NCBI RefSeq assembly: GCF_910592395.1 | Contig: NC_088323.1 | Location: 15,919,501 to 15,983,500, forward strand | Length of the DNA: 64,000 bases | Direction of reading: 5' to 3' | Source: Lineus longissimus | Taxonomy: Eukaryota > Nemertea > Pilidiophora > Heteronemertea > Lineidae | Shown here: positions 1 through 13,000 of the stretch, one piece after another | Layout: the number at the start of each line of letters is the position of its first letter | Position numbering within the stretch: the stretch's first letter is position 1 | Notes under the pieces: generated by a model | Databases searched by the model: none | What the model was told of the DNA's origin: nothing | What the model saw: only the letters and a program-made list of their open reading frames with translations | Made by a program: the position numbers and the translations under genes

Positions 1-1138
1 TTCAGCCGATCGGAGAAATGTTTTTCAGATGAGTTAGAAACCCCTAGCGGTTTTTGACCTTGTAAAAACCTCTACGCGTTTTCGTTCCTCTAGGGGTATC
101 TTTTTGTTGACTGAAACCCTTAACGGTTTTTCAAAAGTTATCAAACGCCTTTATATTTTTAAGAGTGTTACACAGGCAAATATTTCTATATAGAATCTTT
201 ATAGAACATTTTTTTTTTAAAAAACGATTTCTTTGCAAAATCTATATAGATAATGGTAAACACAAAATATTTTTCGAATTTCTATATTGATTTTTCATAG
301 ATTCTATATAGATTCCATAAAAAAATTTCATAGAAATTTTGCTACATTTTTCGTATGGGCTTTCCTTTATAGCAAGTCATTTGATTATTTCCTCTGGGCT
401 TTCATGGTCACCCTTACAACAGTTGAATTTGGGTTTTTATTGCATCATTCAGGTACGATGGGCTTGGCAAAAATATTATATCGGGTCAACATCTTGCAGC
501 AGTGATGTCAGGCCTGACATCATTCAGTGAATATCAACCTGACATCCGCGTGAGTGATGTAAGAATGATGCCCGCCGGACATTCGCACATTTCGCCTGTT
601 TATCATGCTTCTTCTTCATCCGGCCGTCGTGCTATAACCAAATCTGCGTCCTCCCATCAGAGTTGTAATAAGACCTTTAAAGAATTGTTTGAAAGTTACT
701 AAGCTACATTTGACAAATGTGTGAAAAAGCCGGCTAATATCAACCTTGGTGTTATTTCTCTAGGCTGTATATATTGATTTCAAGTGCTAGTGTAATCAAC
801 AAGTCTGAAAAAAGATCAAATTACTTTACAGAAACTTTGGTGTGAAAAGGCTGCAACATTAGAAATCACTGAAGCGAGATTAGTATGGACTGTATATCAT
901 GTTAACTGTGGAATTCTAAAGCCGTAAAACAGACGAACACAAATTGCTGCAGAGAAAATTAGAACCATCCGCGTGAAAAAAATTGGCTCCGTTTAGCATT
1001 TCTGCTGAGGATCGAGTCTGTGAAGTGTGTTTGGTAGGGGCTGTAAGGATGATATCATGAGTTCCTTGAGGCAATAAAGAACGCAACCAGGTCGAATTTC
1101 TTGAAAGAAGCTTTGAAACAATTGAAAAGTTGGTAACT
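1..1138. other. 5' intergenic stretch, no gene seen
   Basis: AT-rich at the left edge with several TATATAGA(A/T)TCT-type motifs (180-320) and CCCCTAGCGGTTTTTGACC-type motifs distantly echoed near 30300-30480 and 43800-43920. Short open frames have no family features. No exon supported. Confidence 0.5.
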
Positions 1139-1410
1139 TTAAAGCTGAACTGCATGCACAAAACCAGAGCGTTCCATGCGGCAATAGTAAGAAATTCAAA
1201 CGATCGAAAGGTCCTTCTGAATACGGCCTGAAACATGATAGACCTCCAATGCTTCGATGCGCTTGATTTCACAAACCAGCAAGCCACAGGACGATGCGGA
1301 CAGTCTCGGAGAATTATGGAAGAGAAAAAAATCAAAATCTTCTGCAGGGATTCGAACCCGGGATCCCGGGCTCAGAATACGAACGCTCTAACCGTCTGAG
1401 CTAGGGGGGG
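1139..1410 (-). mobile_element. tRNA-derived SINE-like element, minus copy
   Basis: On the minus strand, a tRNA-like head (TAGCTCAGACGGTTAGAGC, then GGTTCGAATCCC) is followed by a body of about 190 bases. The same body recurs in the opposite direction at 1811-1990. The tRNA head has a poorly paired anticodon stem. A run of 12 G precedes the head at about 1405. Confidence 0.5.
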
Positions 1411-1699
1411 GGGGGGCTTTCCTGTGAACTGCTGCCAGCAAATTTATCTTATATGAATGGCGATTATGCTTTATTTTTGAGAGATGAACCAGAAATTTTC
1501 TCAAGTACATGTACATGTAATAGAAGAAGATACCAAGACAAAGGTGAACATTGCTGAGAGAAAACGTAGACTCCGCATACATAATCACGCACAGCAAAGA
1601 AAAAATGACTTCTTCCTGCAGTTGCCCACTGGAAGCCGCTCAAAGATGTTGAACAGAGATTACACACAAATGTTTGCACATTTTATAAAGGCGTATAAA

Positions 1700-1992
1700 A
1701 CGACAGGCATTGCAAGCAGCTCAGTGTCCTTGAGGATAAGAGTGTTGGCAAATAAAACTAGAGGTCTCGAGTTCGAGTCTCGATGAGAGGACCTTTTTAT
1801 TTTTTTCCTTCCAGAATTCTCCGGGAAGGTCCGCATCGTCCCACGGCTTGCTTTTTTGTGGAATCAAGCGCATCGAAGCATTGGAGGTCTATCATGTTTC
1901 AGGCCGTATTCAGAAGGACCTTTCGATCGTTTGAATTTCTTACTATTGCCGCATTGGGTGCTCTGGTTTTGTGCATGCAGTTCAGCTTTAAA
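1700..1992 (+). mobile_element. tRNA-derived SINE-like element, plus copy
   Basis: A tRNA-like head with B box GAGTTCGAGTCTC is followed by a body of about 180 bases. The body is the near-exact reverse complement of 1141-1320, ending GCATGCAGTTCAGCTTT. The two copies face each other about 300 bases apart. Confidence 0.5.
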
Positions 1993-2230
1993 CCTTTTTG
2001 ATCGATAGGAGTCCTTGAAATTTGATTAATATCGGCTCTAATTGGCCTTTATCATGTCTTATGAAATCATTGCGGCTTAAAATGAAACCAGCAGTTCCCT
2101 TCTCGAACGGAAAAGCCAAGAGCACCGACGTGTCCCTCTCTTCGCTTCTATCAGGCAAACACTGATGGTAGAACATCCAGGATTTTTCAAGACATTCATC
2201 TTTCCTCTTGCTCTGGGCAAGAAATGACAT

Positions 2231-2443
2231 TAGGCAGGTTTCGCAGTCCCCAACGAACGACGAACGTGTGTGGTCTCATTACAGTCATCATGAGCTTATT
2301 CATGTACGCGACACTCGTTAATCATTTGCTTCACATAGTTGTACGATTTAAATTGGGGAAATCGTTAAAAAAGCTTCGTCGATAAAGTATATACTTCGTA
2401 ATCCGTCGTTCGTAGCTCTTCGTAGGGTTGCGAAACCTGCCTA
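2231..2443 (+). mobile_element. Foldback MITE, TAGGCAGGTTTCGCA ends, about 213 bp
   Basis: Ends TAGGCAGGTTTCGCA and TGCGAAACCTGCCTA are inverted, with inner CGAACGACGAACG matched by a complementary CGTCGTTCGTAG. Upstream of the receptor. Confidence 0.7.
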
Positions 2444-3258
2444 TTGTTAAATATATCAAATTTTGAGCCATTTCTGAATACTTAGCAGACAAAGACATAC
2501 TGCATCAGAGCATATTTCTGATATAAACAAGCAACGCAATACCTGTTGTCGAAATGGAACCATCTTTTCGTTCTAGTTCTCAGATCAAATTCTGAACCCC
2601 TCTAATATTACCGTTTTACCCCGCCATGTCAATGGCCATTTGAGAGAAGCTAATTAGCTCTGTCCATCCAGGTTCATTGCCAGTATGAGATGCCTTCTCC
2701 TTGCGAGACAGATTAAGGCAAAATTGGACCATTTGGCGGCAGTCAATTACGGCCCAAATGACCCGCCATTGGTATGTACGTGTGGAGTGTCATTATGTTA
2801 GTGAATAGCCGTGTCTATATAAAAGGCACTCAGCACCAGGGATTGGCTCTGTTTTGAATGAGTACTGGTCTGTATCATTCTTTGAGAGTCATCCAATTAT
2901 CGATAGTGTGTGTTCATAGTTTGCCGGATCAACAATATATGTGGTTTTAGTTTACCAAGAAGATCAACATCTTTATTGTATTCGAAACAGAAGTAGAGTA
3001 AATTAATCAGATATGGTTCCATTGATCATGTGACTTTCGTTCTGTAACTTTTCGATTCAATCCAAAAATGCGTCGAAGGACGAAATTAGGAGTGTTAGAT
3101 CTTAAAGACCAGCTCTTCCGTACGAATCGTTGAGATGAACATATCTTCTTTATGCCATGTTCAGATCAGCACTAAATTGAATGTGAGGGAATCTATTCTC
3201 CTTTTAACAAACATGTATTGATAAAAGCTTGAATAAAAAAGGCATTAAAGCGGCTCAA

Positions 3259-3625
3259 TAGCATTCCGCGATGATGAGGTCACTACAGCTGCTGCCCTCT
3301 ATTTTCCCATCGCTGAATTACAGGCAATGTCGGACAAACATGCGGTTACGTAATGGATTCAGGCTTTCTAACTAGGGTAGTTAGATTCAATCTGGCACAT
3401 GTCCGAGTGTTGGAAATACTACATAATTGTTCTGAATATTTCTCTCTCTGACTCTATGGTATCATTCATGCTAAAAACAATGCAAGGTCAAAGATAATTG
3501 ACTTTGAAATAAGCTCAAATGCTTAGAAATAAGTGTCGATGTCCGACTGTCACGTGACTAAAACATCATCAATATCTTATGCAAATGACCTTGTGAGCTA
3601 TAAATAGTAACTTCGCGGAATGCTA
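3259..3625 (+). mobile_element. 367-bp MITE, copy 1 (TIR GCATTCCGCGA, TA target)
   Basis: Ends TAGCATTCCGCGA and TCGCGGAATGCTA form terminal inverted repeats flanked by TA, as in Tc1/mariner-type elements. No coding capacity. Same family and same total length as the copies at 19702, 34379 and 41056. Lies upstream of receptor exon 1. Confidence 0.85.
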
Positions 3626-3885
3626 TTCCGTTCTTAACAGACGTATAATGGTCTGCCCCTGTCTTAACAGATGTAGTGGTACAGACTTGAACGAAGAAAA
3701 CCAAGTTATACATCTCTATTCTTCTCTTGACAGACTCGAATAAAGAAAACAAGGTCATTGTTTATTCATAAACGCTTGAATATAAGGAAAGTACTCGAAG
3801 CGCTTTCTCTTCACAGATTCATTGAAAATAGCTTCAAAAAGGAAACAATGACGATGCCTAAATCTCTCTCATCTTATCTTTGCAG

Positions 3886-3957
3886 ATGTTCTGAAACGAG
3901 TTTGACCGACAAGAAACTAAAATAAACTTTGGATTAAAACGGATACGATTCAAAAGT
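3886..3957 (+). other. Putative 5' UTR part of the first coding exon, preceded by a splice acceptor
   Basis: A pyrimidine-rich run ending in TTTGCAG at 3879-3885 makes a good splice acceptor 72 bases before the receptor ATG at 3958. If it is used, the first coding exon is 3886-4065 and at least one non-coding exon and the promoter lie further upstream, possibly outside the window. This is inferred from the splice-site pattern only. Confidence 0.4.
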
Positions 3958-4065
3958 ATGGATTACTTTAAGAACATGTCGTCATCAGCAGGATTCAGAA
4001 CGAGGCCAATGACGTTTGTCGTCATACTGGTGACGTTGTTCGCATTAATCAAGGCAGAGGGGGAG
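3958..4065 (+). CDS. CALCR: Receptor coding exon 1: signal peptide
   Basis: Encodes residues 1-36. A polar start is followed by the hydrophobic core [18 protein letters not shown], typical of a cleaved secretory signal. It ends GAG|GTACGT in phase 0, matching the phase-0 start of exon 2 at 28878. Methionines at residues 1, 7 and 18 are possible starts. The first was chosen because it gives the longest frame with an intact signal core. Assignment to this gene rests on phase, signal peptide and absence of an alternative 5' exon, since this part of the family is poorly conserved. Confidence 0.72.
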
Positions 4066-7000
4066 GTACGTATAATTCTGTTCATGTTTTTTCACCTGGT
4101 TAACAGTCCGATCACAGGGTCTTGTGATTGGTTAAAGGGAACTGGAACCGCCGAGCGATTTATTCAACTTTTCGACTTTCACCGCCCGAGAAAGTCGAAC
4201 TTCCAACTTCATATTCGAGTTCAAATTTGTAGCTCCGCCCCCAGTGCCCGAGCATGCGCAGTTCAATTTGTTATCATTGAGAATCATGTGAGAATCACGT
4301 GAGTCATGCGATCTTTCATTCATGAGTTTTCGTAGTAAATTCCATAGTTGTGACGTCACTCAATGATTGACAGCTAGGCGCCATGTTTCATTCATGCCTC
4401 GTTCTGATCACCCGATACGCGGGAAATGAAAACGAGGTCATACGAACTGGCTCGGCGGTTCCAGTTCGCTTTAAGTGTTTACATCTGTTCAACGATCCTC
4501 CTCACCAAGGTGGCCTGATGAACTACTTGGGACTTGAAAGAGAGTCAGCCCTTTTCTCTTTTTACGTGATGACAGGGTGACAACTAGGCCTTGGTGAAAA
4601 GGATTTTTGAACTTAGTGGATCCCTTCATCGCTAACAATACCATTTGGGCCGATCTACTGGGATGGGAATTAAAAGAAGAGATGGAAAACACGCTTCACG
4701 GTGCCCTAGGATTTGAAGTCCGCCTTTCTACATTGTAATCGAATATTTCCGTTGGTTTTTCTTCAATATATTGTTTTCGCTTGGCAAGGTGAATCTAGCG
4801 AAAGAAAAACTTGACATCAACTAACATAATTGAAACCACGATCTACTAGATATGTGTATTACATTTTCGGAACATGGAGGAAGTTAATTAAATCAGGCAG
4901 GTTGACCTGGCTTTTTCAGTTGCTAATGATAAGTTGCTATTCATTCGACTAGAAATTTGTCGCATGGGTCAGTTCACTTCATTCGGTTTGGAATTAATTG
5001 GAGAAGCCTTTTTTTGTCATAAGAACTCTATCGTTTTGTATTGTAAGGATAGGGAACTGAAGTTCTTATTGTGATAAGCTAGGTAAGTAGACGGTCTAGA
5101 CTGAAGACAGGCACTCAAGCTTGGTGGCCAGCTTTTTGTCAGTTGGTGATTTTCAGTTAATGGTATTGATTCATCTCCAGTTTCGCCTTGCTCGCCGCGT
5201 TTTATGGGCGCAAATTCGCATACACAGTACAGGGTCGAAATAGGCACTAATGGCACAAACCAGCTTTAGGCCTACACCAACATTCGTGCAGTCGCGGACT
5301 GTGCAACTCTGTCAGTAAACTCGCGAGGATCGGCGGAATCAATTTTCGGACTGTCTAGCAAACTGTCACTTCTACTCTATGTATGTTATCAACAAAGATC
5401 ATCAATTCACTTAACAACTTCCCAGCGGCTGATATCTACGCGAGGGCATTTTTAGCATCAACAACCGCGATCTATTAAATGGCATTAGTCTCACAGATCG
5501 ATAGCCGGGCGTCTATTCAATTATGACATCCCTACATCCGCGGCGACTGTAAATTGGTTGCTGGCGTTGTTGATTAAGCGCCATGGCTTGTTAGTTGGTG
5601 GTGTGTGGCATGTATACCGACAACCGGGCATTTGCTTGTTTGTAGACGCTGAAAACAGCATCAAGGCTGGATTGTTCCGCGGTTAGAATTCTGGGAAATT
5701 CAGTTTTTGCACGCAATGATCATGTGGCAGAGGTGTTAGCGCATGTGTCAGAGGTGTGCGTGGAGATTGGAAGTATGGCCATCTGAAGCAAGTTTCACAA
5801 TCTCTTTCGCAAAGATCCTTGCAGAGGTATTAGTGCGTGTGGCAGCGCGTGAGATTGCGAGTAATCAAAATGGAGCACAATTCGATACAAAAAATGTCTG
5901 GCACATGTTGGTTTCATGATAAGAGGCGATCGATTGTGTATTAAAATGTTTCAGCGAAATAGTCATATCTTGATTTTCGAGGTGGGTAAGACCTACTTTA
6001 CAGCGAGAATTCATTCTTGTTAATTACTGGATTCACGCCGACGTGAAAATTCCTCATGCCGGTGTAGAAGTTTAAAATGTCCTAGGATAGAATGCCCGGG
6101 AAACAAAGGATTCTATTATGCGCTTCAATCTCTGAGCTATTGACGGTCAGGGTCTCAATAGAACCATATTGCAGAATATAGTAGGACCGGACACTTTTTT
6201 CAGGGGGGCATTTGTTACTGTTACACCGGCCTATTTCGGCTGATAGCAATGGCCGATGTAAAAGTAGAAAATGTCCACCTGGAGAAAGTATCCCAACCTA
6301 TTGTATTCTGACTTATCATCATGGTATATGTGTTTATAGAAGACATGAGCGACAAATATCTCAGAGATGTACGCGTAGTGAGTTTTCGCAAATCCCGGAA
6401 ACGCCAAAACGCAAACCCTGTCACATTGGTCGACATCGTGATCAGGATCTCGAACCGGACATTCTGATAGGGGTTCGCTTTGGCGCTTCGGGGGATTTGC
6501 GAAAACGCCAAAGGAAATTATTATTCCCCGGACATTCCGTCCTAAGACATTGTAAACTTCTACACCGGTGTGGCGGGGATAGTAGTCCTAGGGCTGATAG
6601 TCCGTGTAACAATAACCCGCATTGCTAAATGTTTTGGTTAGGGTTAGCGGTACAATAGATCATGCTGCTTAATTGGTCAAATACAATGCTACCGGACTAT
6701 GACTCCAGGGGGACTATATCCGCTGTCACACCGGCGTCGGCAATTGGAATGCTTGAGAGTTCCTGCCTAGAAGTCTGCAATGATTTATATAGAACAACTT
6801 TTCATTCAACCTGACATTTATTCATTGTCGCACTCTTCTCCTCCAAATCACCTGGAAGTAATGCCGTATCGTCACTGAGAGGATTAAAAGACCATTCATA
6901 CAATACGCCAGACACATTTGTAGAGATAATTAAAAGCTATTGCTGATGGTATTGTTGCTAAGAGATTAACAGGGAAACATCTTTACGGCCGTCGTGAAGG

Positions 7001-10000
7001 CATCCTGAGCTTTAGGACCTTTCACTTGACAATAGAGAGGTTCAGGTGTTGACACGAGAACGTACGAAAAAGAGAGCGAGGTTTAATTTTTTCTCTATTT
7101 GACGTCGTCAAGTCGATTGTTTTGTACTATTGTATCAACCAGACACACTGCTTCATTACTAACAATGGGTAACGCAATAACCCATCGTCAAAATGCCGTC
7201 TCGTTCTCGGAACGAAATCTAAACCTCTCTAATACCCCCCTTGAGCCCTGAGTAAACCAGCTTCAATTATGATTGCTGGTTGTTCTCTACCGTCACATCA
7301 CCCCGCTTTTCTAGGATGACTTATTTATTTATTAAAACCTCCTATAAAAGGATATTAATTGACAAATGAATCAATAACACAGAGAATACTAGTGCATGTT
7401 CAATGCAAGATAGGCTTACCCGGCCATGGAAAGACATTAGGGAGGTTTAGCAAGCCTTTGCGATGGGTGTAATGTAAATTCGTTCTATCGTTCGTGATGT
7501 GAGCTTGGATCTTCTCTTGAATATACCTTATACCAAGTATGGATTAAAGGGAACTGAAACCGCCCAGCCAGTTCGTATGACCTCGTTCTCATTTCTCATA
7601 TCGGGTGATCAGAACGAGGCATGAATGAAACATGGCGCCTAGCTGTCAATCATTGAGTGACTACTATGGAATTTACTACGAAAACTCATGAATGAAAGAT
7701 CGCATGACTCACGTGATTCTCACATGATTCTCAATAATAACAAATTGAACTGCGCATGCTCGGGCACTGGGGGCGGAGCTACAAATCTGAACTCGAATAG
7801 GAAGTTGGAAGTTTGACTTTCTCGGGAGGTGAAAGTCGAAAAGTTGAATAAATCACTCGGCGGTTCCAGTTCACTTTAATCTATACTTGCTATTACCCAG
7901 AGTGCACAACCAAACAAGCCAAGGGTGCAGCCTTCTTCTCTTTAAGTATGGTACACTTTGAGTAAAAGCTTCGAGAGATGACGAAATATGTATATGAAAT
8001 AGCTCGATTTTGACGTCCGAACGCGACTGAATCAATGGCCTGTGGACTCTAACACTAAGATATCCACATCAAGCGTGGTATATAGTGCAGAGATAAATTG
8101 ACCAAATTTTTTTGAAGCTTTTAAGAAATAAACGCCAAACTATCACTCGAATTTCTTCCGTCTTTTTCTAGTTAAGTTACATACATAAATTTGGATGACA
8201 GATCATGGGTGATATGAATAAAGACTAGGAAATGCTTTTACTTAAAACTTCACGTACATTTACACTAGGCATTTCTGTACAAAATAGAAGTAAAAGCATT
8301 TACTAGTGTTTATTCATATCACCAAATATCAAACTGATTATTTTTTTTGGAATTAGCGAGCAGATCTGACAAATGTCACAAAACTTACCAAAAAAAATTT
8401 CACAAAAACTCATCTGGCACATTTTCATGCCCGGGGAGGAGCATGCGTATGACGTACAATTATTCTAATCACTTGAAAGCGTTGCCTTTGATTCCCGATG
8501 AAGATGTTTGATAATACTGGCTTTAAATTGATCCGTTCGCTTCTCACAAAAACACAATATCCGTTTTTCCATTTGTCATTTTTGTCATTTGTTGACAAAT
8601 GAAAGTGCCCGAGGCTATGTCGTCTTTCGATTGACTTCCTTTCTGATGAAGATATTTTTATGGCGTTTCGTTATGTTGATAGACATCGTCTGACTTTAAT
8701 TGAAATCAACTCCCAGCGGCGGAATGCTCCGGCGGATTGCTAGAGATTGCCTGTGGTAATCTAAAGTTGTCAACAGCAAAAAGAATATTGAGGATCGTCA
8801 GCAAGATTACGATGAAACTTGCCGTCGTATGGAATAAGGCTCGGTTTCGACTGAACGCGATTTAGGCTTGACGCGTGCGTCTAGCATTTGCACTCGGGTG
8901 CGACTGCGGCAATAAACGTGTTACAGCTTAGTTATCTTAAGCCCTACCGCACCCCCCCCCCCCCCCCAACCCTTAAGCCACGCGCAAACGAGCAATTGAA
9001 ATCGCAGCTACCTAAAGGATTACTCCTCTGCGGGTTAAACTGGTAATGCTGGGTTCGATATTGACATCTGGTCACTGCGACCTGCAATGAGCGACGGCAG
9101 GAGCAAGGTATGCCAGATTAACTTACACGAAAAAACCAATAGGGGCCTCTCTCATCTGATTGAAACTCCGCGTATTCGAGCTCATGCTTGTACGCCGAAT
9201 TTCATGCTGAATTACGCACGACCCATGCAGTCTCCTATCTACTCTCACAGAGATGGCCAAATCTACTTCCTCGCTCCTGTCTTCAGTCCACCTTTAATAC
9301 CATATAAAAACAGACAAGTGGGCGCTGTTTCTAGAGCACTTATCTGACTGACTTTATTGACCTTATCCATCAGCTGCGAGCCCTTATCTATTGACCTGGT
9401 ACATCTGATTTCCGTGATCGAGCAGGGTCTCTGATCGTAATGACCACTTACCGTTTACTTAAAGTGCGTGTAAGCTTGCTCTTGGAACGTAATATGCTAT
9501 TGTAAGTTATTAATCGATCCCTGTAGCCGAGCACATTATATGTTAGCTGTCATCGAACAAAACGACACGACTCTTTTTTACAGGGTATACTCTTTCCTGT
9601 AACATCTACTTGACCCAACAGAGGGCGTGCTTGAGAAGGTTTACCGTCGTATTGACTAAGCGTAGGGTACTGAACGCGATTTTGCTTAAATCGCACAGGG
9701 CATGCGTTATCTCGTAACCAAATCCTTTGTTTTGGTTTGTGAGTGCTCATCAGTGGGGTTTGATTAACGAAACCGTAACGCGTGTGTTGCCACAGTTGCG
9801 TTCGAGTGCAATTGCGAGAATACACATCGCGACACGCGTCGAGCCTAAATCGCATTCAGTTGAATTCCTTCACACGACACGCGTCAAGCCTAAATCGCAT
9901 TCAGTTGAATTCCTTCACACGACACGCGTCAAGCCTAAATCGCATTCAGTTGAATTCCTTCACACGACACGCGTCAAGCCTAAATCGCATTCAGTTGAAT

Positions 10001-13000
10001 TCCTTCACACGACACGCGTCAAGCCTAAATCGCATTCAGTTGAATTCCTTCACACGACACGCGTCAAGCCTAAATCGCATTCAGTTGAATTCCTTCACGC
10101 GACACGCGTCAAGCCTAGTTTTTATGTGTGTACTCGGGCAAGAAACAGCAAAGTCGTAACGCCTGCGTTATCAAAGTGGCAAGCAGTTGAAACCTACCTC
10201 CAATACTTCAACTGAATGCGATTTTGCTTAAATCGCACAGCTCGTGCGGCATCGCAAAGAAAATCTCTTGTTTGCTTGAATAAAATCCCGTCGACTGAGG
10301 GTTCCGACCTTGGCTGGGCCTCATCGAGCTATTTATGGGTGCATTAGTTTGAACTACAGCTGGGTCTCCTTTATTATGGTCTTAGCCTATATCATATTAT
10401 GATCCACTGTCTTGAGATCATACAAACCTAGTATGATAATTAATAGCACGGATGCAAGAGTTGGTACTAGGTGTTACAAAAAATATTATACACTTTTTAT
10501 TCCGAATAACTCCCGAACTGTGAATTCAACATTAACTGAATTTCTGCCTCGTGTAGCCGAGATCAAAACGTCTTGTTTACAGTTTGTTTAATCTCAATAT
10601 CTGCCTCAGTTATTGCAATAAGTATTTTCATTTCACTTTTATGTTGCCTCTAATCGAACAAGATTAATTACGTGGCATTGGTCCCCTGTCAAAATATCCG
10701 CCAACAATCACTGTTATGATCTTTGCATGATTGTTTTGATTGTCTGAACTGAGGAAGGAGTAAGGTTGAAGTCGGATTCCTTTTTCATGCTTTTTATCGG
10801 ATCAACCAAGACCTCAGTGATACACCGCCCACAGAACCTCAAAACAATAATGCGTTTGAACTGTGGCCTAGGAGATTGATAAAATAGGCTCTCTGCGTCC
10901 CTAGATACTGCTGCATTGCCTCTCTCGACTAGAAAAACACTTCAGACGCTATAAAGTTATTAATTACCAGAACATTTAACAAATTACCACTGTTTCGCTA
11001 TAAATTCCACAAGGATAGCGGCCAAGACGAGATCAACGCGCTGCGATCAATTTAACGCCGGATTAAAACCATCGCTGAGAACATTCTATTTGGTCGAACA
11101 CCAAATTCAATATTTTGAGCTAATTGACTTGGAAACCTAACAGAAACATCTGTTCTTTAGACTCGTCTTACCCGCAAAGCAAATGGTGTCGTGTTTTCGC
11201 AATTGTCTTCATTGGCTATGACGGGATTGGCATTTTCCCGATTAAATTACTATGGAAATCTGATTCAGGAATATGTTCTTCGTATTTAATACTCATAATG
11301 TGCAATGAATTTTCGGAGTAAAATCATCCTTCTACGGTTATAAAAGACGTTTTGTCGGATAAGCGGTGTTATAGTTTGACCTTCTGTAAGTAGAATTTCA
11401 TGTCTTTGTGGAACCTTGACAAATTTCGCCTATCGACTACCATAAAAGACGTTTCGTGTGGGTCGAAGTTATAAAGATTTTCCGTGATAACCCTTTGATA
11501 AGACAGTAGAACAATGGGAATTTAGGCCTAAGTGGGAGCGGGCTTTGTTTAAAGACAATAGACCGTGTATTGGGCTAGGCCTGAATTCGTTTAACTGCAA
11601 GCTAAGGGGCAAAATAAGGCAATGAGGGTGTCAAAGGTATCCAGTTCCCACAGCGATATTCATCCTACACATTTCGCTTGTCCTATTAGCTTCAAACAGC
11701 CTTCTTTTCGGTCATGTAAAAACGGCAGTTTTCGTAAAGCCTTCTAAACGCCAGCGCTAAACGTCTAGCTCATTGTTTGACGATATCGAACAGTGGCATA
11801 GGTTGTCGCGTTGGCGTTGAGAAGGCTTTGTGAATCTCTAGACTTTCTTTGAAGTGTACGTGTTGGCCCCTTTGTTCGACACGACCTACACTGTGGGCAA
11901 TCGCATCAGAAGCGTACACTGCTATACCACGGTGGGTGAAGGTATTAGTTTACCCTTGAAGCACAATAGAAACAAAGCGCTCCCATTACAGTGCTGGAGG
12001 GGTTCAATTGGATAAAAATAAAATGTCATAAATGCGGGCCTTACGGACCTCAAGATGACCTAATATTTTGTCGGTTTCTTTTGTTTCGTTATTTCCTCTC
12101 CAGATAAGCCAAAACCTTTAGCAACCGTGTATACAGACAGGAAGGTCTGTCCTCTGCCACGTTTCTTTGTTATTAAGGTATACGAGTGCACACTTGCACA
12201 CCGCTAGTGTATAGCTGATATTAAAGTATCCCCGAGTAGCATGGCTATACCCTGCCAATGGAATCTGTCATCGTACGCTTGTACAATTTGGCGCTCTCCT
12301 GACAAACAATCCTGGATGGGTGATTTTAGTTGTTCCAGTCCTGATAGTGCGAGGGATGAAAGATTGCCTGTACTGCCCGGTGTTGGTTTACATCTTTCTG
12401 AGCCGAGGCTCCCTCCAAGACCAGGGCAGATGTAATATTGTAGGATTGCGATGGTATTTTGTTAGATTTCATGTATGAGGCACAGGCATTGGTTGGTACA
12501 GCTAGAGGCTTGATTCTCCACTGTAACACCTTCATCATCGTTGTCGCACTTGATTCAAACTTCAGTTAAACATAATCTAAAGGTGAGCACGTTTTGATTC
12601 TCATAACCCGATCACGTTTGTCCTGAGTACGCAAATGAAATGCGCTGGTCGCTGTGGCTTGGTTTGTGTGCTGGTGTAGTAATGATGGCCGCTTATTTAT
12701 TCAACCCCGGGCGCACGGATAAAATATCCGGTGGTCACGGTAAAACTAACACCAGTTCGTGACAGTTGTTAAGAAGTGGTGTCCTATTCCATGATTATAT
12801 TCCCGAGCATGAAAATGAAGATAAGTTCTTTAGGGCTTGCCTTTACTATCAAATGTTTGGGCACAAGTATTGCTGAAGTATGCACCCTTTTTTCAATGAT
12901 TGCTTAATTGGCCGGCAGAAATGTGCACAGATGTGTTTGCAAGCATTTTGATATGAAATATTGCTTTTTCTTAAACAAACCGTTTTCACAAAAAGGTATC

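Noticed and set aside
4066-4302. Continuation of the exon 1 reading frame to residue 114
   Set aside because: The frame runs into a TTAA-flanked MITE; the GTACGT donor at 4066 and the phase match to exon 2 support ending the exon at 4065.
6565-6734. GGTTAGGGTTAG as telomeric repeat
   Set aside because: Only about one and a half TTAGGG units, and the same bases recur at the same place in all 170-bp MITE copies.
9727-10215. Open frames of 162 and 125 residues with 15-residue repeats
   Set aside because: Produced by a 45-bp tandem repeat without stops inside intron 1; no start context, splice sites or domain features.
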